A stretch of DNA of 64,000 bases from assembly GCA_039954875.1 (NCBI GenBank), contig CP157202.1, forward strand, positions 310,001 through 374,000, read 5' to 3'. Source of the stretch: G039954875 sp039954875 (lineage in GTDB: Bacteria; Bacteroidota; Bacteroidia; Flavobacteriales; Blattabacteriaceae). Under the pieces are notes generated by a model. That model saw only the letters and a program-made list of their open reading frames with translations, was not told where the DNA came from and made no database searches. Made by a program: the position numbers and the translations under genes. Positions 46,000 to 55,029 of this stretch are shown piece by piece. The stretch's first letter is position 1. Every line of letters starts with the position of its first letter.

Positions 46000-47388
46000 A
46001 TGGATTTTGATTTGATCGTAGTGGGGAGTGGCCCTGGAGGTTATGTTGCTGCTATACGTGCTGCCCAATTGGGGCTAAAAACAGCCATTGTTGAAAAAGA
46101 AGCACTTGGGGGTATCTGTCTCAATTTGGGGTGTATCCCTACTAAGGCGCTATTGAAGAGTGCTCATGTTTTTAACTTTTTGAAACATGCATCAACTTAC
46201 GGTCTGAAAAATACACAGATAGAAGTCGATTTTCCTCAAGTGATTGCACGCAGTCGTGAGGTGGCTGGCAAGATGAATAAAGGCGTAGCTTTTCTGATGA
46301 AGAAGAATAAGATTGAAGTGATCTTTGGTACTGCTCAAATTAAACCTGATAAGCAGGTCATTGTCACTGATCCAAAGGGGAAAGTTGTAGCATATACTGC
46401 CTCAAGTATCATTATTGCTACAGGGACTCGTTCTCGAACATTGCCTAATTTGCCCCAAGATGGTCAAAAAGTCATTGGTTATCGGGAAGCATTGGTTTTT
46501 CCAGAGTTGCCTAATACTATGGTTATCGTAGGCTCGGGTGCTATTGGTGTAGAGTTTGCCTATTTTTACAATGCTATGGGTACCCAGGTGACTCTTGTAG
46601 AATATTCGTCTCGCATTGTGCCGGTAGAGGATGAAGATATTTCTCAACAATTGGAGCGTTCCTTCAAAAAAAGTGGGATAATTGTTTTGACCTCCTCTTC
46701 TGTAGAAGGAGTTGATACCTCTGGTACACAGACTAAAGTTTTTGTTAAGACTCAAAAGGGAGAAGAGGTTTTAGAAGCTGACGTTGTCTTCTCTGCTGTT
46801 GGAATTACTCCCAATATTGAAGGTATCGGTTTGGAAGAAGTGGGTATCCAAACAAAAAAAGGGTGTATCACTGTCGATAAATTTTACCAGACTAATATAC
46901 CTGGCTATTATGCCATTGGGGATGTAACCCCTGGTCCGGCACTGGCGCATGTAGCTTCGGCTGAAGGTATCCTTTGCGTTGAATACATCAAGGGGTTGAA
47001 ACCAGAACCTCTAGACTATAATAATATTCCGGGTTGTACCTATTGTGCACCGGAGATTGCTTCGGTAGGTTATACGGAAAAGCAGGCCAAGGATAAAGGT
47101 CATGAGATCAAAGTAGGCAAGTTTCCTTTTACTGCTTTGGGCAAAGCTATAGCCAATGGTGATACTGAAGGTTTTGTAAAAGTTATATTTGACGCCCAAT
47201 ACGGTGAGTTGCTTGGTTGTCATATGATCGGTAATGGTGTCACTGAAATGATTTCCGAAGCAGTAGTCGCGCGAAAATTAGAAACTACTGTCCATGAAGT
47301 GATCAAAGCGGTCCATCCTCATCCCACATTGAGCGAAGCCATTATGGAAGCTGTAGCAGATGCTTATGGAGAATGTATCAATATGTAG
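46000..47388 (+). CDS. lpd: Dihydrolipoyl dehydrogenase (E3)
   Basis: Re-oxidises the lipoyl arms of 2-oxo-acid dehydrogenase complexes using FAD and NAD. 462 residues from the ATG giving MDFDLIVVGSGPGGYVAA; an upstream in-frame ATG would add 25 residues without homology. It has the FAD site GSGPGG, the redox disulfide Cys40/Cys45 in GGICLNLGCIPTKALL, the NAD-binding GSGAIGVEFAYFY, the second FAD motif YYAIGDV, and the catalytic His-Glu pair in HPHPTLSEAIMEA. It is the E3 partner for SucA/SucB at 17.6-21.6 kb. It stands as a separate unit with kdsA 66 bases downstream. Confidence 0.97.
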   Translation: MDFDLIVVGSGPGGYVAAIRAAQLGLKTAIVEKEALGGICLNLGCIPTKALLKSAHVFNFLKHASTYGLKNTQIEVDFPQVIARSREVAGKMNKGVAFLMKKNKIEVIFGTAQIKPDKQVIVTDPKGKVVAYTASSIIIATGTRSRTLPNLPQDGQKVIGYREALVFPELPNTMVIVGSGAIGVEFAYFYNAMGTQVTLVEYSSRIVPVEDEDISQQLERSFKKSGIIVLTSSSVEGVDTSGTQTKVFVKTQKGEEVLEADVVFSAVGITPNIEGIGLEEVGIQTKKGCITVDKFYQTNIPGYYAIGDVTPGPALAHVASAEGILCVEYIKGLKPEPLDYNNIPGCTYCAPEIASVGYTEKQAKDKGHEIKVGKFPFTALGKAIANGDTEGFVKVIFDAQYGELLGCHMIGNGVTEMISEAVVARKLETTVHEVIKAVHPHPTLSEAIMEAVADAYGECINM

Positions 47389-47454
47389 AGCCAGACGAAG
47401 ATTTTTTAGTATTTTGCGTGCAATGCAAGATGTTTTTCAACTTTTTTTACGAAG

Positions 47455-48282
47455 ATGATTCACCGGATCCCTAAGATAAAATATGTTGATGAGAATAGTT
47501 TTTGGTTGATCGCCGGTCCTTGTGTCGTCGAATCGGAGAAAGTGGTTTTACAAACGGCCGAATACATTGTGGGTCTATCTGAAAAGTACAGAATCCCGTA
47601 CATTTTTAAGAGCTCATTTAAAAAAGCCAATCGTTCGCGGATAGATAGCTTTTCGGGTATTGGTGATGAAAGGGCTTTGAAAATTCTTCAAAAAGTAGGG
47701 GCTATTTTTGACCTAACTGTGGCCACGGATATCCATATCCCTTCAGATGCTCATCGTGTTAGTACATATGTCGATGTTTTGCAAATTCCAGCTTTTTTGG
47801 TGCGTCAGACCGATCTACTCACAGCTGCAGCTGTGACAAAAAAAGCCATTACACTCAAGAAAGGTCAATTCATCTCGCCTGAAACCATGCGATTTGCTGT
47901 GCAAAAGGTACAAGAAAGTGGCAATGATCAAGTGGCGATCATTGAGCGGGGTACTACTTTCGGTTACCAAGATTTGATTGTGGATTATCGTAGCATCCCT
48001 ATCATGAAGTCATATGCTCCAGTTATCCTTGATGTAACTCATTCTTTACAACAGCCCAATCAAAGTAGTGGAGTCACTGGGGGGCGTTCTGATTTGATAG
48101 AGACTCTAGCTAGAGCAGGTATCGCTGTGGGTATTGATGGCATTTTTATCGAAACCCATCCGGATCCGGGACAGGCCAAAAGCGATGGTGCCAATATGCT
48201 GCAGCTGGATCATTTGGAAGAGTTATTGCAAAAATTGGTAATGTTGCGTCGTACAGTCAATGTTATTAATGAGCTTCGATGA
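47455..48282 (+). CDS. kdsA: 3-deoxy-8-phosphooctulonate synthase (KDO-8-P synthase)
   Basis: Condenses PEP with arabinose 5-phosphate to give KDO 8-phosphate, the precursor of the lipopolysaccharide inner core. 275 residues. Motifs: LIAGPCVVES, FKSSFKKANRSRIDSFSG, VATDIHIP, PAFLVRQTDLLTAAA, KGQFISPETM, ERGTTFGYQDLIVDYRSIPI and DVTHSLQQP. It implies that this bacterium still makes KDO-containing lipid A, consistent with the LpxL-like acyltransferase later in the window. Its stop overlaps the hemN start by four bases (ATGA), so the two are translationally coupled. Confidence 0.96.
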   Translation: MIHRIPKIKYVDENSFWLIAGPCVVESEKVVLQTAEYIVGLSEKYRIPYIFKSSFKKANRSRIDSFSGIGDERALKILQKVGAIFDLTVATDIHIPSDAHRVSTYVDVLQIPAFLVRQTDLLTAAAVTKKAITLKKGQFISPETMRFAVQKVQESGNDQVAIIERGTTFGYQDLIVDYRSIPIMKSYAPVILDVTHSLQQPNQSSGVTGGRSDLIETLARAGIAVGIDGIFIETHPDPGQAKSDGANMLQLDHLEELLQKLVMLRRTVNVINELR

Positions 48283-49652
48283 GAAAGGAAGATCAAGATT
48301 TGATCCGGAAATACAACGTTCCTGGTCCACGATATACTAGTTATCCCACTGTGCCTTATTGGGAAGTCGAGGCCTTTACTCATGAGGCCTGGATACAAAC
48401 TGTAAAAAAGTCGTTTGAGAAGAGTAATCAAAAAGAGGGTGTCAGCCTTTATATTCATTTGCCCTTTTGCGAAAACTTGTGCACCTTTTGTGCTTGCAAT
48501 AAACACATTACCAAACGGCATTCTGTTGAGGAGCCTTACATCCGATATCTGCTCAAAGAATGGCAGATGTATCTCGACATCTTGCCTGATCGACCTATCC
48601 TCACTGAGCTTCATCTGGGGGGGGGTACACCCACCTTTTTCAGTACCATTCATTTGAAGCGATTACTCGAAACACTTTTAAATACAGTCATAATAGGAGC
48701 CAACCATACCTTCAGCTTTGAAGGGCATCCCAACTACACGAGTCGAGAACATTTTCAAACTCTCTATGATTTAGGATTTCGTCGTACGAGCTTCGGTGTA
48801 CAAGATTATGATCCGAAGGTGCAGAAGGCTATTAACCGTATTCAACCTTTTGAGCGAGTAAAACTCGTCACCGAATGGGCAAGAGAAGTAGGATATCCTT
48901 CTGTATGTCATGAGTTTGTCTACGGACTCCCTTTTCAAAGTTTGGCTAGTGTAGCGCAGATTGGAAAAAATATTGCCCTCTTGAGACCCGATCGGGTAGT
49001 CAATTATAATTATGCCCATGTGCCTTGGAAGAAAGGTTTAGGGCAACGTGGTTTTAATGAAGTTGATCTGCCTTCGGGACAAGTTAAACAATTATTCAAT
49101 GAAAAGTTGAGAGGATATTTGCAAACTTTGGGTTATCAAGGGATTGGTATGGATCATTTTGCTTTGCCTCATGATAGTCTATATCAGTCCTTACATGAGA
49201 AGAAGATCCATCGGAATTTTATGGGGTATACCCATTCAAAAACTCAATTGATGATCAGTTTGGGTGTCTCTGCTGTAGCAGATAGTTGGTATGCTTTTGC
49301 ACAGAATATCAGAGATGTGAAGACTTATTATCAATGGTTGGATCAAGATCGTTTGTCGATCTTTCGTGGCCATATTTTGAGTACAGAAGATTTGATCATT
49401 CGCCGCCATGTTTTAAATTTGATGTGTAAACTTGAGACTGATTGGGCAGAGGTATCTATGCAATTTGAGCGACTTCCCGAAGTGTTGGATCGCTTGGATG
49501 AAATGCAACAAGATGGTCTGATCGAATTTTTTGAGAATTCGATACGCATTACCGAGGTTGGTCACTCATTTCTACGGAATATTTGTATGGCCTTTGATCT
49601 GCGTTTGATACGTAATCAACCTCAGACCCGCATTTTCTCTATGACGATATGA
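48279..49652 (+). CDS. hemN: Oxygen-independent coproporphyrinogen III oxidase
   Basis: A radical-SAM enzyme that converts coproporphyrinogen III to protoporphyrinogen IX in haem synthesis. 457 residues. The cluster motif CENLCTFCACN carries the radical-SAM Cys64, Cys68 and Cys71 plus Cys73, as in HemN. Other family blocks are LHLGGGTPTF, FEGHPNYTSREH, RRTSFGVQDYDP, FVYGLPFQ, GIGMDHFALP and NFMGYTHSK, which separate it from the HemW look-alike. An exact G9 run at 48617-48625 codes LGGG and stays in frame. Haem would serve catalase and any respiratory cytochromes. Coupled to kdsA; hpt follows after 31 bases. Confidence 0.95.
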   Translation: MRKEDQDLIRKYNVPGPRYTSYPTVPYWEVEAFTHEAWIQTVKKSFEKSNQKEGVSLYIHLPFCENLCTFCACNKHITKRHSVEEPYIRYLLKEWQMYLDILPDRPILTELHLGGGTPTFFSTIHLKRLLETLLNTVIIGANHTFSFEGHPNYTSREHFQTLYDLGFRRTSFGVQDYDPKVQKAINRIQPFERVKLVTEWAREVGYPSVCHEFVYGLPFQSLASVAQIGKNIALLRPDRVVNYNYAHVPWKKGLGQRGFNEVDLPSGQVKQLFNEKLRGYLQTLGYQGIGMDHFALPHDSLYQSLHEKKIHRNFMGYTHSKTQLMISLGVSAVADSWYAFAQNIRDVKTYYQWLDQDRLSIFRGHILSTEDLIIRRHVLNLMCKLETDWAEVSMQFERLPEVLDRLDEMQQDGLIEFFENSIRITEVGHSFLRNICMAFDLRLIRNQPQTRIFSMTI

Positions 49653-49683
49653 AACATATGTTGAAAAAGTTTTTAATTGAGTC

Positions 49684-50226
49684 ATGAAGCAAATTATCCT
49701 GCACAATAAAGTTTTTGTTCCCTTTATCGATCGAGAAAAAATCGAGCAGACTGTTCAAAAGATGGCTTTAGAGATTTATGAAAAATATAAGCATACTACA
49801 CCAGTATTCGTTGGGGTACTCAATGGAGTGATCCTATTTTTCAGTGATTTTCTGAAAAATTATCCGGGTAGATGTGAGATCGCATTCATCCAGTTGTCTT
49901 CTTATCGTTGTATGAGTTCCAGCGGTGAGGTTAAGGTTATATTGGATTGGCCAATAGATATTTATGGTAGAGATGTGGTGATCTTCGAAGACATTATAGA
50001 TACGGGCAATACGCTTGAGAAGCTTTATGAAATGGTTTGTACTCAAGTAGTCAAAAGTGTCAAGATCGCTACATTATTCCTCAAACCTGAGGTATTCAAG
50101 AGTGATTTGAATATAGATTTTATCGGGATGCGTATTCCCAACAAATTCTTCATAGGCTACGGACTCGACTTAGATGGTATAGGAAGGAATTATCCTGATA
50201 TTTATCAATTAAAAGACGAGGCATGA
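49684..50226 (+). CDS. hpt: Hypoxanthine phosphoribosyltransferase
   Basis: Purine salvage enzyme joining hypoxanthine or guanine to PRPP. 180 residues. The type I PRTase PRPP motif VVIFEDIIDTGNT lies at residues 98-110, the flexible-loop region is LSSYRCMSSSGEV, and the C-terminal base-recognition segment is KFFIGYGLDLDGIGRNYPDIY. It overlaps the adk start by four bases (ATGA) and is evidently co-transcribed with it, forming the hpt-adk-obgE block usual in Bacteroidetes. Confidence 0.95.
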   Translation: MKQIILHNKVFVPFIDREKIEQTVQKMALEIYEKYKHTTPVFVGVLNGVILFFSDFLKNYPGRCEIAFIQLSSYRCMSSSGEVKVILDWPIDIYGRDVVIFEDIIDTGNTLEKLYEMVCTQVVKSVKIATLFLKPEVFKSDLNIDFIGMRIPNKFFIGYGLDLDGIGRNYPDIYQLKDEA

Positions 50227-50804
50227 TCCATATCATATTGTTTGGTCCTCCAGGTAGTGGAAAAGGGACACAAGCGCAGCTCATTGCTAAAAAGCTCCAA
50301 TTTATTCATTTATCTACTGGCGAGATGTTCCGAAAACACGTGTTAGAGCAAACGGCATTGGGGCAGCTTGCCCAATTCTATATGGATCAAGGCTTATTGG
50401 TCCCCGATGAAGTCACCACTGATATGTTTGAAGAAGAGCTCAAAAAATATATTTCAATCAAAGGTCTGATCTATGATGGGTATCCACGCACAGTGGCCCA
50501 AGCTATTGTTCTAGATGAGATACTCAAAACGCATTCTTTAGGCCATGTAGACTTGATTATTTTTTTCTCTATAAAGGATGAAACACTTATCGAACGTCTT
50601 TTAAATAGAGGTAAGACTAGTAGTCGTACAGATGACAACGATTTACAGATCATCCACGAACGGATTGCCGAATATCATAGAAAGACTGAAGTTATTTCAG
50701 ATTATTACGAACAAAAAGGTTCTTTGGTTAGAATCAAAGCTGAGGGAAGCATTGCAGAAATCACTCAACGTTTGGAAAAAGTTATCTCAAATCTCCCAGT
50801 ATAA
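50223..50804 (+). CDS. adk: Adenylate kinase
   Basis: Interconverts AMP and ATP with two ADP. 193 residues, with the short lid found in Bacteroidetes: the insert near NRGKTSSRTDDN is small and has no zinc cysteines. P-loop GPPGSGKGTQAQLI, AMP-binding STGEMFRKHV and DGYPRTVAQA. It is in the hpt-adk-obgE block, 17 bases before obgE. All expected residues are in place. Confidence 0.97.
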   Translation: MIHIILFGPPGSGKGTQAQLIAKKLQFIHLSTGEMFRKHVLEQTALGQLAQFYMDQGLLVPDEVTTDMFEEELKKYISIKGLIYDGYPRTVAQAIVLDEILKTHSLGHVDLIIFFSIKDETLIERLLNRGKTSSRTDDNDLQIIHERIAEYHRKTEVISDYYEQKGSLVRIKAEGSIAEITQRLEKVISNLPV

Positions 50805-50821
50805 AAGCAATATCCTATCTT

Positions 50822-51823
50822 ATGTCCGAAAAGAGCTTTATAGACTACATAAAGATTTATTGTAGGAGTGGCAATGGTGGCGCTGGAGCGGTACATTTTC
50901 ATCGAGAAAAATTCATCGCTAAAGGCGGTCCTGATGGGGGTGATGGGGGTAAAGGTGGCGATATCATCTTACAAGGAGATCACCAGCGTTGGACATTTCT
51001 TCACTTAAAATATCAAAAGCATCACCGGGCCGACCAAGGTCGGCCCGGTGGAAGCAATAGGCTCACCGGAGCTGATGGTAAAAGCATTGTGATCAACGTT
51101 CCTATAGGTACAGTGGTCAAAGATGAAAAGGGTCAAGTACTCTTTGAGATTACTCAAGACGGTCAAAAGGAAGTTCTTTTCAAAGGTGGTCAAGGTGGTC
51201 AAGGTAATTGGCATTTTAGGAGTGCTACCCACCAGGCACCCCGTCATGCACAGCCTGGGGTTGAAGGCGTCGAAGGCTGGATTACCCTAGAATTAAAAGT
51301 ATTGGCTGATGTGGGTTTGATTGGATTCCCTAATGCGGGTAAGTCTACTTTGCTTTCTATGCTTACGGCTGCTAAACCCAAGATAGCTGGTTATGCTTTC
51401 ACTACGCTTACACCTCATCTAGGAATCGTGCCATATCGAAATAAATATTCTTTTGTAATGGCCGACATACCTGGTCTCATCGAAGGATCAGCCCAAGGTA
51501 AAGGTTTGGGACATCGTTTTCTTCGACATATCGAGCGTAATACAGTACTTTTGTTTATGATCTCAGCAGACGATGCAGCCCCCAAGAGAGTATATGAAAT
51601 CCTCTTGCATGAGCTCCGCGAATACAATCCCGATATATTGCACAAACAACAATTGTTAGTGATCTCCAAAGCCGATTTACTCGATGATGCATCTAAGAAA
51701 CGCTTCGAAAAAGAGCTACTAATAGGCCAACCATACATTTTCATCTCTTCTTTCACAAAGCAAGGATTGGAAAAATTAAAAGATGAATTATGGAAGATGA
51801 TTCACACTTCAATATTTCTCTAG
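50822..51823 (+). CDS. obgE: GTPase Obg/CgtA
   Basis: An essential GTPase linked to late 50S ribosome assembly. 333 residues with no C-terminal OCT extension, as in many Bacteroidetes. The N-terminal Obg domain has its glycine-rich strands (CRSGNGGAGAVHFHREKF, GGPDGGDGGKGGDI), and the G domain has G1 GFPNAGKST, G3 DIPGLIEGSAQGKGLGHRF and an ISKADLLD G4. A perfect 13-bp GC-rich inverted repeat with a two-base centre lies inside the coding sequence at 51023-51050 but does not disturb the protein. The start ATG lies 17 bases after adk. Confidence 0.97.
   Translation: MSEKSFIDYIKIYCRSGNGGAGAVHFHREKFIAKGGPDGGDGGKGGDIILQGDHQRWTFLHLKYQKHHRADQGRPGGSNRLTGADGKSIVINVPIGTVVKDEKGQVLFEITQDGQKEVLFKGGQGGQGNWHFRSATHQAPRHAQPGVEGVEGWITLELKVLADVGLIGFPNAGKSTLLSMLTAAKPKIAGYAFTTLTPHLGIVPYRNKYSFVMADIPGLIEGSAQGKGLGHRFLRHIERNTVLLFMISADDAAPKRVYEILLHELREYNPDILHKQQLLVISKADLLDDASKKRFEKELLIGQPYIFISSFTKQGLEKLKDELWKMIHTSIFL
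51023..51050 (+). repeat. Perfect GC-rich inverted repeat inside obgE
   Basis: CACCGGGCCGACC is followed by AA and its exact reverse complement GGTCGGCCCGGTG. Twenty-four of the 28 bases are G or C, in a genome that is mostly AT-rich. It codes for about nine residues (HRADQGRPG) in the Obg domain, so it is not an insertion relative to the usual length of that loop. It would form a very stable hairpin in the mRNA about 200 bases into the gene. Confidence 0.9.
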
Positions 51824-52467
51824 GCATGGAATTGCTTTCTTTTGAAAATATCACCGAATCTGCTTCGCATAATGCCCGCCTATTTTTGGTGTATAAGTTG
51901 GTTGTGTGGGTTTGGGAAGTGATTTTTGGAGGGGGTTATATCAAGAGCCCTCCGTCAAGCTGTAGAATGAGATGAAGATGATCAGAGCCAATATTGGATA
52001 GATTTACAAAAATATCACATCGAAAATATAGGTTTTTTATTAGGTATCACTGTTTTTGAGACTATGCCCTATGTATTGGGGGCTGTATAGACCAAGGCTC
52101 GGGAATATGCTATAGAGACTGATTTGTATCATCTGTACTCCAGGCGGCTCTGTAGCAAGAGGAGTTTATTACCTCATATTGAAATCTTTATAAGGCTGGA
52201 ATTTATCACTGGAAGGAAGTACCCGAATGAAGGTCGGAAAGGTCCAAAAACTCCTGTTGAACATGATATAGACTTCAGTGATGATCAGCTTATGGCATAT
52301 CAAAGGCAATAAGATGGTCGATATGTAACTGACCAATCATAAGTTGAAAAATTGGGTGATCAAAATCCTGATGATGATCTTTAAAATATTCATAAATTAA
52401 GCAACTGAATTATTAGACAGGTACAAGAGCGCGCGTGCTTCGATAGCTACCTTTCCCTTTTATTGAA
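51824..52467 (+). pseudogene. Unidentified degraded gene after obgE
   Basis: Plus-strand fragments read as protein: MELLSFENITESASHNARLF then YKLVVWVWEVIFGGGYI, GFLLGITVFETMPYVLGAV, TKAREYAIETDLYHLYSR and SLEGSTRMKVGKVQKLLL. They follow one another over about 400 bases with frame changes and stops, so they probably derive from one gene of about 200 codons. I could not assign a family. The stretch from 52310 to the end of the glycosyltransferase gene holds nothing recognisable. Confidence 0.45.
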
Positions 52468-53487
52468 TTATTTTAAAGCTAAAAAGTTCTTTCGCTTGTA
52501 GATGAAATATTGGAAAACTATGTTTTTATGACGGTAATAGTTTTTGATTGGTTTGGAAGTCCTTTTTTTATAATAAGTCAGAAATTTTTTGTAAAAATAA
52601 AAGTGTGACTTTATAATAGCCCAACCATGTTGGGGGCCAATGGTTAAGAAAAATTTTAGTCCAGCAATTATATCGAATGTTAAGCGTATCAAGAGTACAG
52701 TAAACAAACGCTCAGCCGGAAGGTTTTTGGTTAACATGAGAAGATTATGTAGAAATATCTGAAAGCTTCTCGTGGAACTTTGAGGATTGAGCGTACCACC
52801 GCCGAGATGATACACCACACTACGAGCGGTATAATAGACCTTGTATCCAATATTTCTAAAACGCCAACACAGATCAATTTCTTCCATGTAGGTAAAAAAC
52901 TCGGTATCAAAACCATCAACCTCCCAAAACTTCTCACTTCTGACGAAAAGACAAGCTCCCACACACCAGAAGATCTCTGTAGTATCATTATATTGCCCTA
53001 TATCGGCCTCTACCGTATCGAAAAGTCTTCCCCTACAATAAGGATAACCCCAGTTGTCGATAAAACCACCACCAGCCCCAGCGTATTCGAAATGACTTCT
53101 TCTTCTGTGATCTAATATTTTAGGTTGTACTACAGCCACGCCAGTATCCTCTGAAAAAATCTCGACAATGGGCTCAAGCCAAGATTCGGTAACCTCTACA
53201 TCGGAGCTGAGCAGACAATACACATCTGCCTTTATGTTTTTCAATCCTTCATTATAGCCCTTAGAAGGTCCGTAGTTTTTTCCATTACAAATTACCTTTA
53301 CCATGGGATGATTTTTTTCAACATAGGCGATAGAGCCATCATCGGAGCCATTGTCTATGAGATAGATATCAGTTTGCTGACTGAATTTTTCCACCTTAGG
53401 TAAAAATTTTTGCAATAGTTCTTGTCCATTCCAATTCAAAACAGCTATAGCAATCTTCAAAAGTGGATACCTTTTTTGTGTTTCCAT
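52468..53487 (-). CDS. Glycosyltransferase family 2 (rhamnosyltransferase-like)
   Basis: 339 residues from an ATG giving METQKRYPLLKIAIAVLNWNG; another ATG seven codons upstream would lengthen its overlap with the acyltransferase gene. GT-A fold motifs are KIAIAVLNWNGQELL, YLIDNGSDDGS (nucleotide site), GYNEGLKN, the DXD-like LLSSDVEV, AVVQPKIL, and ACLFVRSEKFWEVDGFDTEFF with YMEEIDLCWR as the catalytic-base region. A hydrophobic patch near the C-terminus may peripherally anchor it to the membrane. It follows the LpxL-like acyltransferase with a short overlap, a pair found together in Bacteroidetes, and probably adds a sugar to a surface lipid or glycan. The donor sugar is unknown. Confidence 0.9.
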   Translation of the reverse strand: METQKRYPLLKIAIAVLNWNGQELLQKFLPKVEKFSQQTDIYLIDNGSDDGSIAYVEKNHPMVKVICNGKNYGPSKGYNEGLKNIKADVYCLLSSDVEVTESWLEPIVEIFSEDTGVAVVQPKILDHRRRSHFEYAGAGGGFIDNWGYPYCRGRLFDTVEADIGQYNDTTEIFWCVGACLFVRSEKFWEVDGFDTEFFTYMEEIDLCWRFRNIGYKVYYTARSVVYHLGGGTLNPQSSTRSFQIFLHNLLMLTKNLPAERLFTVLLIRLTFDIIAGLKFFLTIGPQHGWAIIKSHFYFYKKFLTYYKKRTSKPIKNYYRHKNIVFQYFIYKRKNFLALK

Positions 53488-54326
53488 CGCTTGTGGCTCC
53501 AGAGCCAATTGTCAGGTTGTTGTCGAATGTTTTGTTCCAAAAGAGTAAAAAATTGATTGGCAATCTCATTTTCAGCAAATGTATCCTCCATGGGGTTTAT
53601 TGGAATAAAAGTGGTTTTATACCGTCCTCTTCCAGTTTTGATGATATGGCCGTATACCACACCCATATCCCTCCTCTTAGCTATCTTGTCAAAACCGTGA
53701 TATGCAGCAGTCTCTTGGTTGAGAAACGGTAAACTATAATAAATTTGATCGATACGTGGACTCTGATCGCCCAGAATGAGGAAGACATGATCTCCATCAT
53801 TAGGGATCCGCATGATATCCTTAGCTGCTTGGTACAGGGGAATATTTATGGTACCAAAACGAGACCGGATATCTAAGATTGTCTTGTTGAAAAAAACATT
53901 GCGTACTGGTTTGAATATAGCGTATGAATGTGTTTGTGGTAATTGCGGTGCTAAAGATAAAAACCATTCCCAATTGAAGAGATGTCCGATGAGTACCATC
54001 ACGTTTTTCCCTTCTTTTTTGTGGGTTTCAAAAATTCCTATTCTTTTATATTCAGTGTATTGTTTAAGTGTATTATAATCGATACTGATACATTTAATCG
54101 TTTCTACCATGTAGTCAGAAAGATTCCAGTAAAACTTTTTGGCGATCTTACTTATCTTCTGGTTGGAAAATTCTGGGAAAGTACTTCTGAGATTTTTCAG
54201 GATGACTTCTTTTCGATACCGGATCAGATACTTCAGTACCACATAAAGGATATTGGAAAAAGCATAAAGCACTGACAACGGAAGTAGTGAAACCAACCTG
54301 ATGATGAAATACCCAATTTTTTGCAT
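53457..54326 (-). CDS. Lysophospholipid/lipid A acyltransferase (LpxL/HtrB family)
   Basis: 289 residues with an N-terminal membrane anchor (LVSLLPLSVLYAFSNILYVV) and the catalytic HxxxxE motif GHLFNWEW (His115, Glu120). Later blocks ILGDQSPR and PFLNQETAAYHGFDKIAKR match the LpxL/HtrB family, which adds secondary acyl chains to lipid A on the cytoplasmic face of the inner membrane. Substrate position cannot be told. Together with kdsA it implies that an outer membrane with lipid A is still made. A TAATTTTG box lies 17 bases upstream. Confidence 0.92.
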   Translation of the reverse strand: MQKIGYFIIRLVSLLPLSVLYAFSNILYVVLKYLIRYRKEVILKNLRSTFPEFSNQKISKIAKKFYWNLSDYMVETIKCISIDYNTLKQYTEYKRIGIFETHKKEGKNVMVLIGHLFNWEWFLSLAPQLPQTHSYAIFKPVRNVFFNKTILDIRSRFGTINIPLYQAAKDIMRIPNDGDHVFLILGDQSPRIDQIYYSLPFLNQETAAYHGFDKIAKRRDMGVVYGHIIKTGRGRYKTTFIPINPMEDTFAENEIANQFFTLLEQNIRQQPDNWLWSHKRWKHKKGIHF

Positions 54327-54342
54327 GAGATGTATTATTTGA

Positions 54343-54350
54343 CAAAATTA
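54343..54350 (-). promoter_or_regulatory. Candidate -7 element of the acyltransferase gene
   Basis: Reverse-strand TAATTTTG matches TAnnTTTG and would give a leader of only about 10 bases. No TTTG is present at the expected -33 position. Confidence 0.35.
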
Positions 54351-54359
54351 GTGTCTCTT

Positions 54360-55029
54360 TCCTGGATATTTGGATAGGCTGATGAGCAGACATGGGATTT
54401 ACTTTATATTTGCATGATTATAAGTCTAATACAACATGAAGGGCTATGTTTATTTTTTATCTTTGCCTATTTTTCTCACTTCATTTAGCTTTTATCACTG
54501 ATAAATAAGACCCACCGCAGAAAAATCAATGATTGCTGGACCTTATTAGATAAAGTGAGTTATGAAGGAAGTCAGGGGTAATTCAAGTCTATACTTTTTG
54601 GTGAAGTCAATGCTAAATGCTTCTAAGATAGCATAGGTACATTAAACTCTAAAATAGCATAGGTTTAGTATACCTTGAATTCCTCCGTCGTTCAACGTTG
54701 ATCTTTCCTTAATTCGCCAGATACGCTGGTAGGTCTACGGCTCAGGAGATGCCAATTGGATGTGCAATTCAAAAGGATAGTTACTGCTATAGCAGGAAAT
54801 CTGTAGAAGATGATGCCGGATATCGCCTTTATATTGATAATATTATATCCTCAGCGAGGATTTTAAGATCCCAGATCACTTTTTAAGGAAAACCTTTTAA
54901 TATAATGTACTAATTTAAGAAAATATAAATATAATAGAAAGGAATAAATATAAAAAATATCGTATTAATTACTATATTATTAATATTTTTAAATTAATAT
55001 TGTCTTTTCTAAAACATAAATAATTAATA
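54360..55029. other. Gene-free region with unidentified plus-strand scraps
   Basis: Scattered plus-strand fragments (TLLDKVSYEGSQG, FKSILFGEVNAK, TAQEMPIGCAIQKDSYCYSR then KSVEDDAGYRLYID) look like former protein over about 300 bases from 54500, but no family could be assigned. The final 150 bases are nearly pure A+T. No hairpin or repeat of note. Confidence 0.4.
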
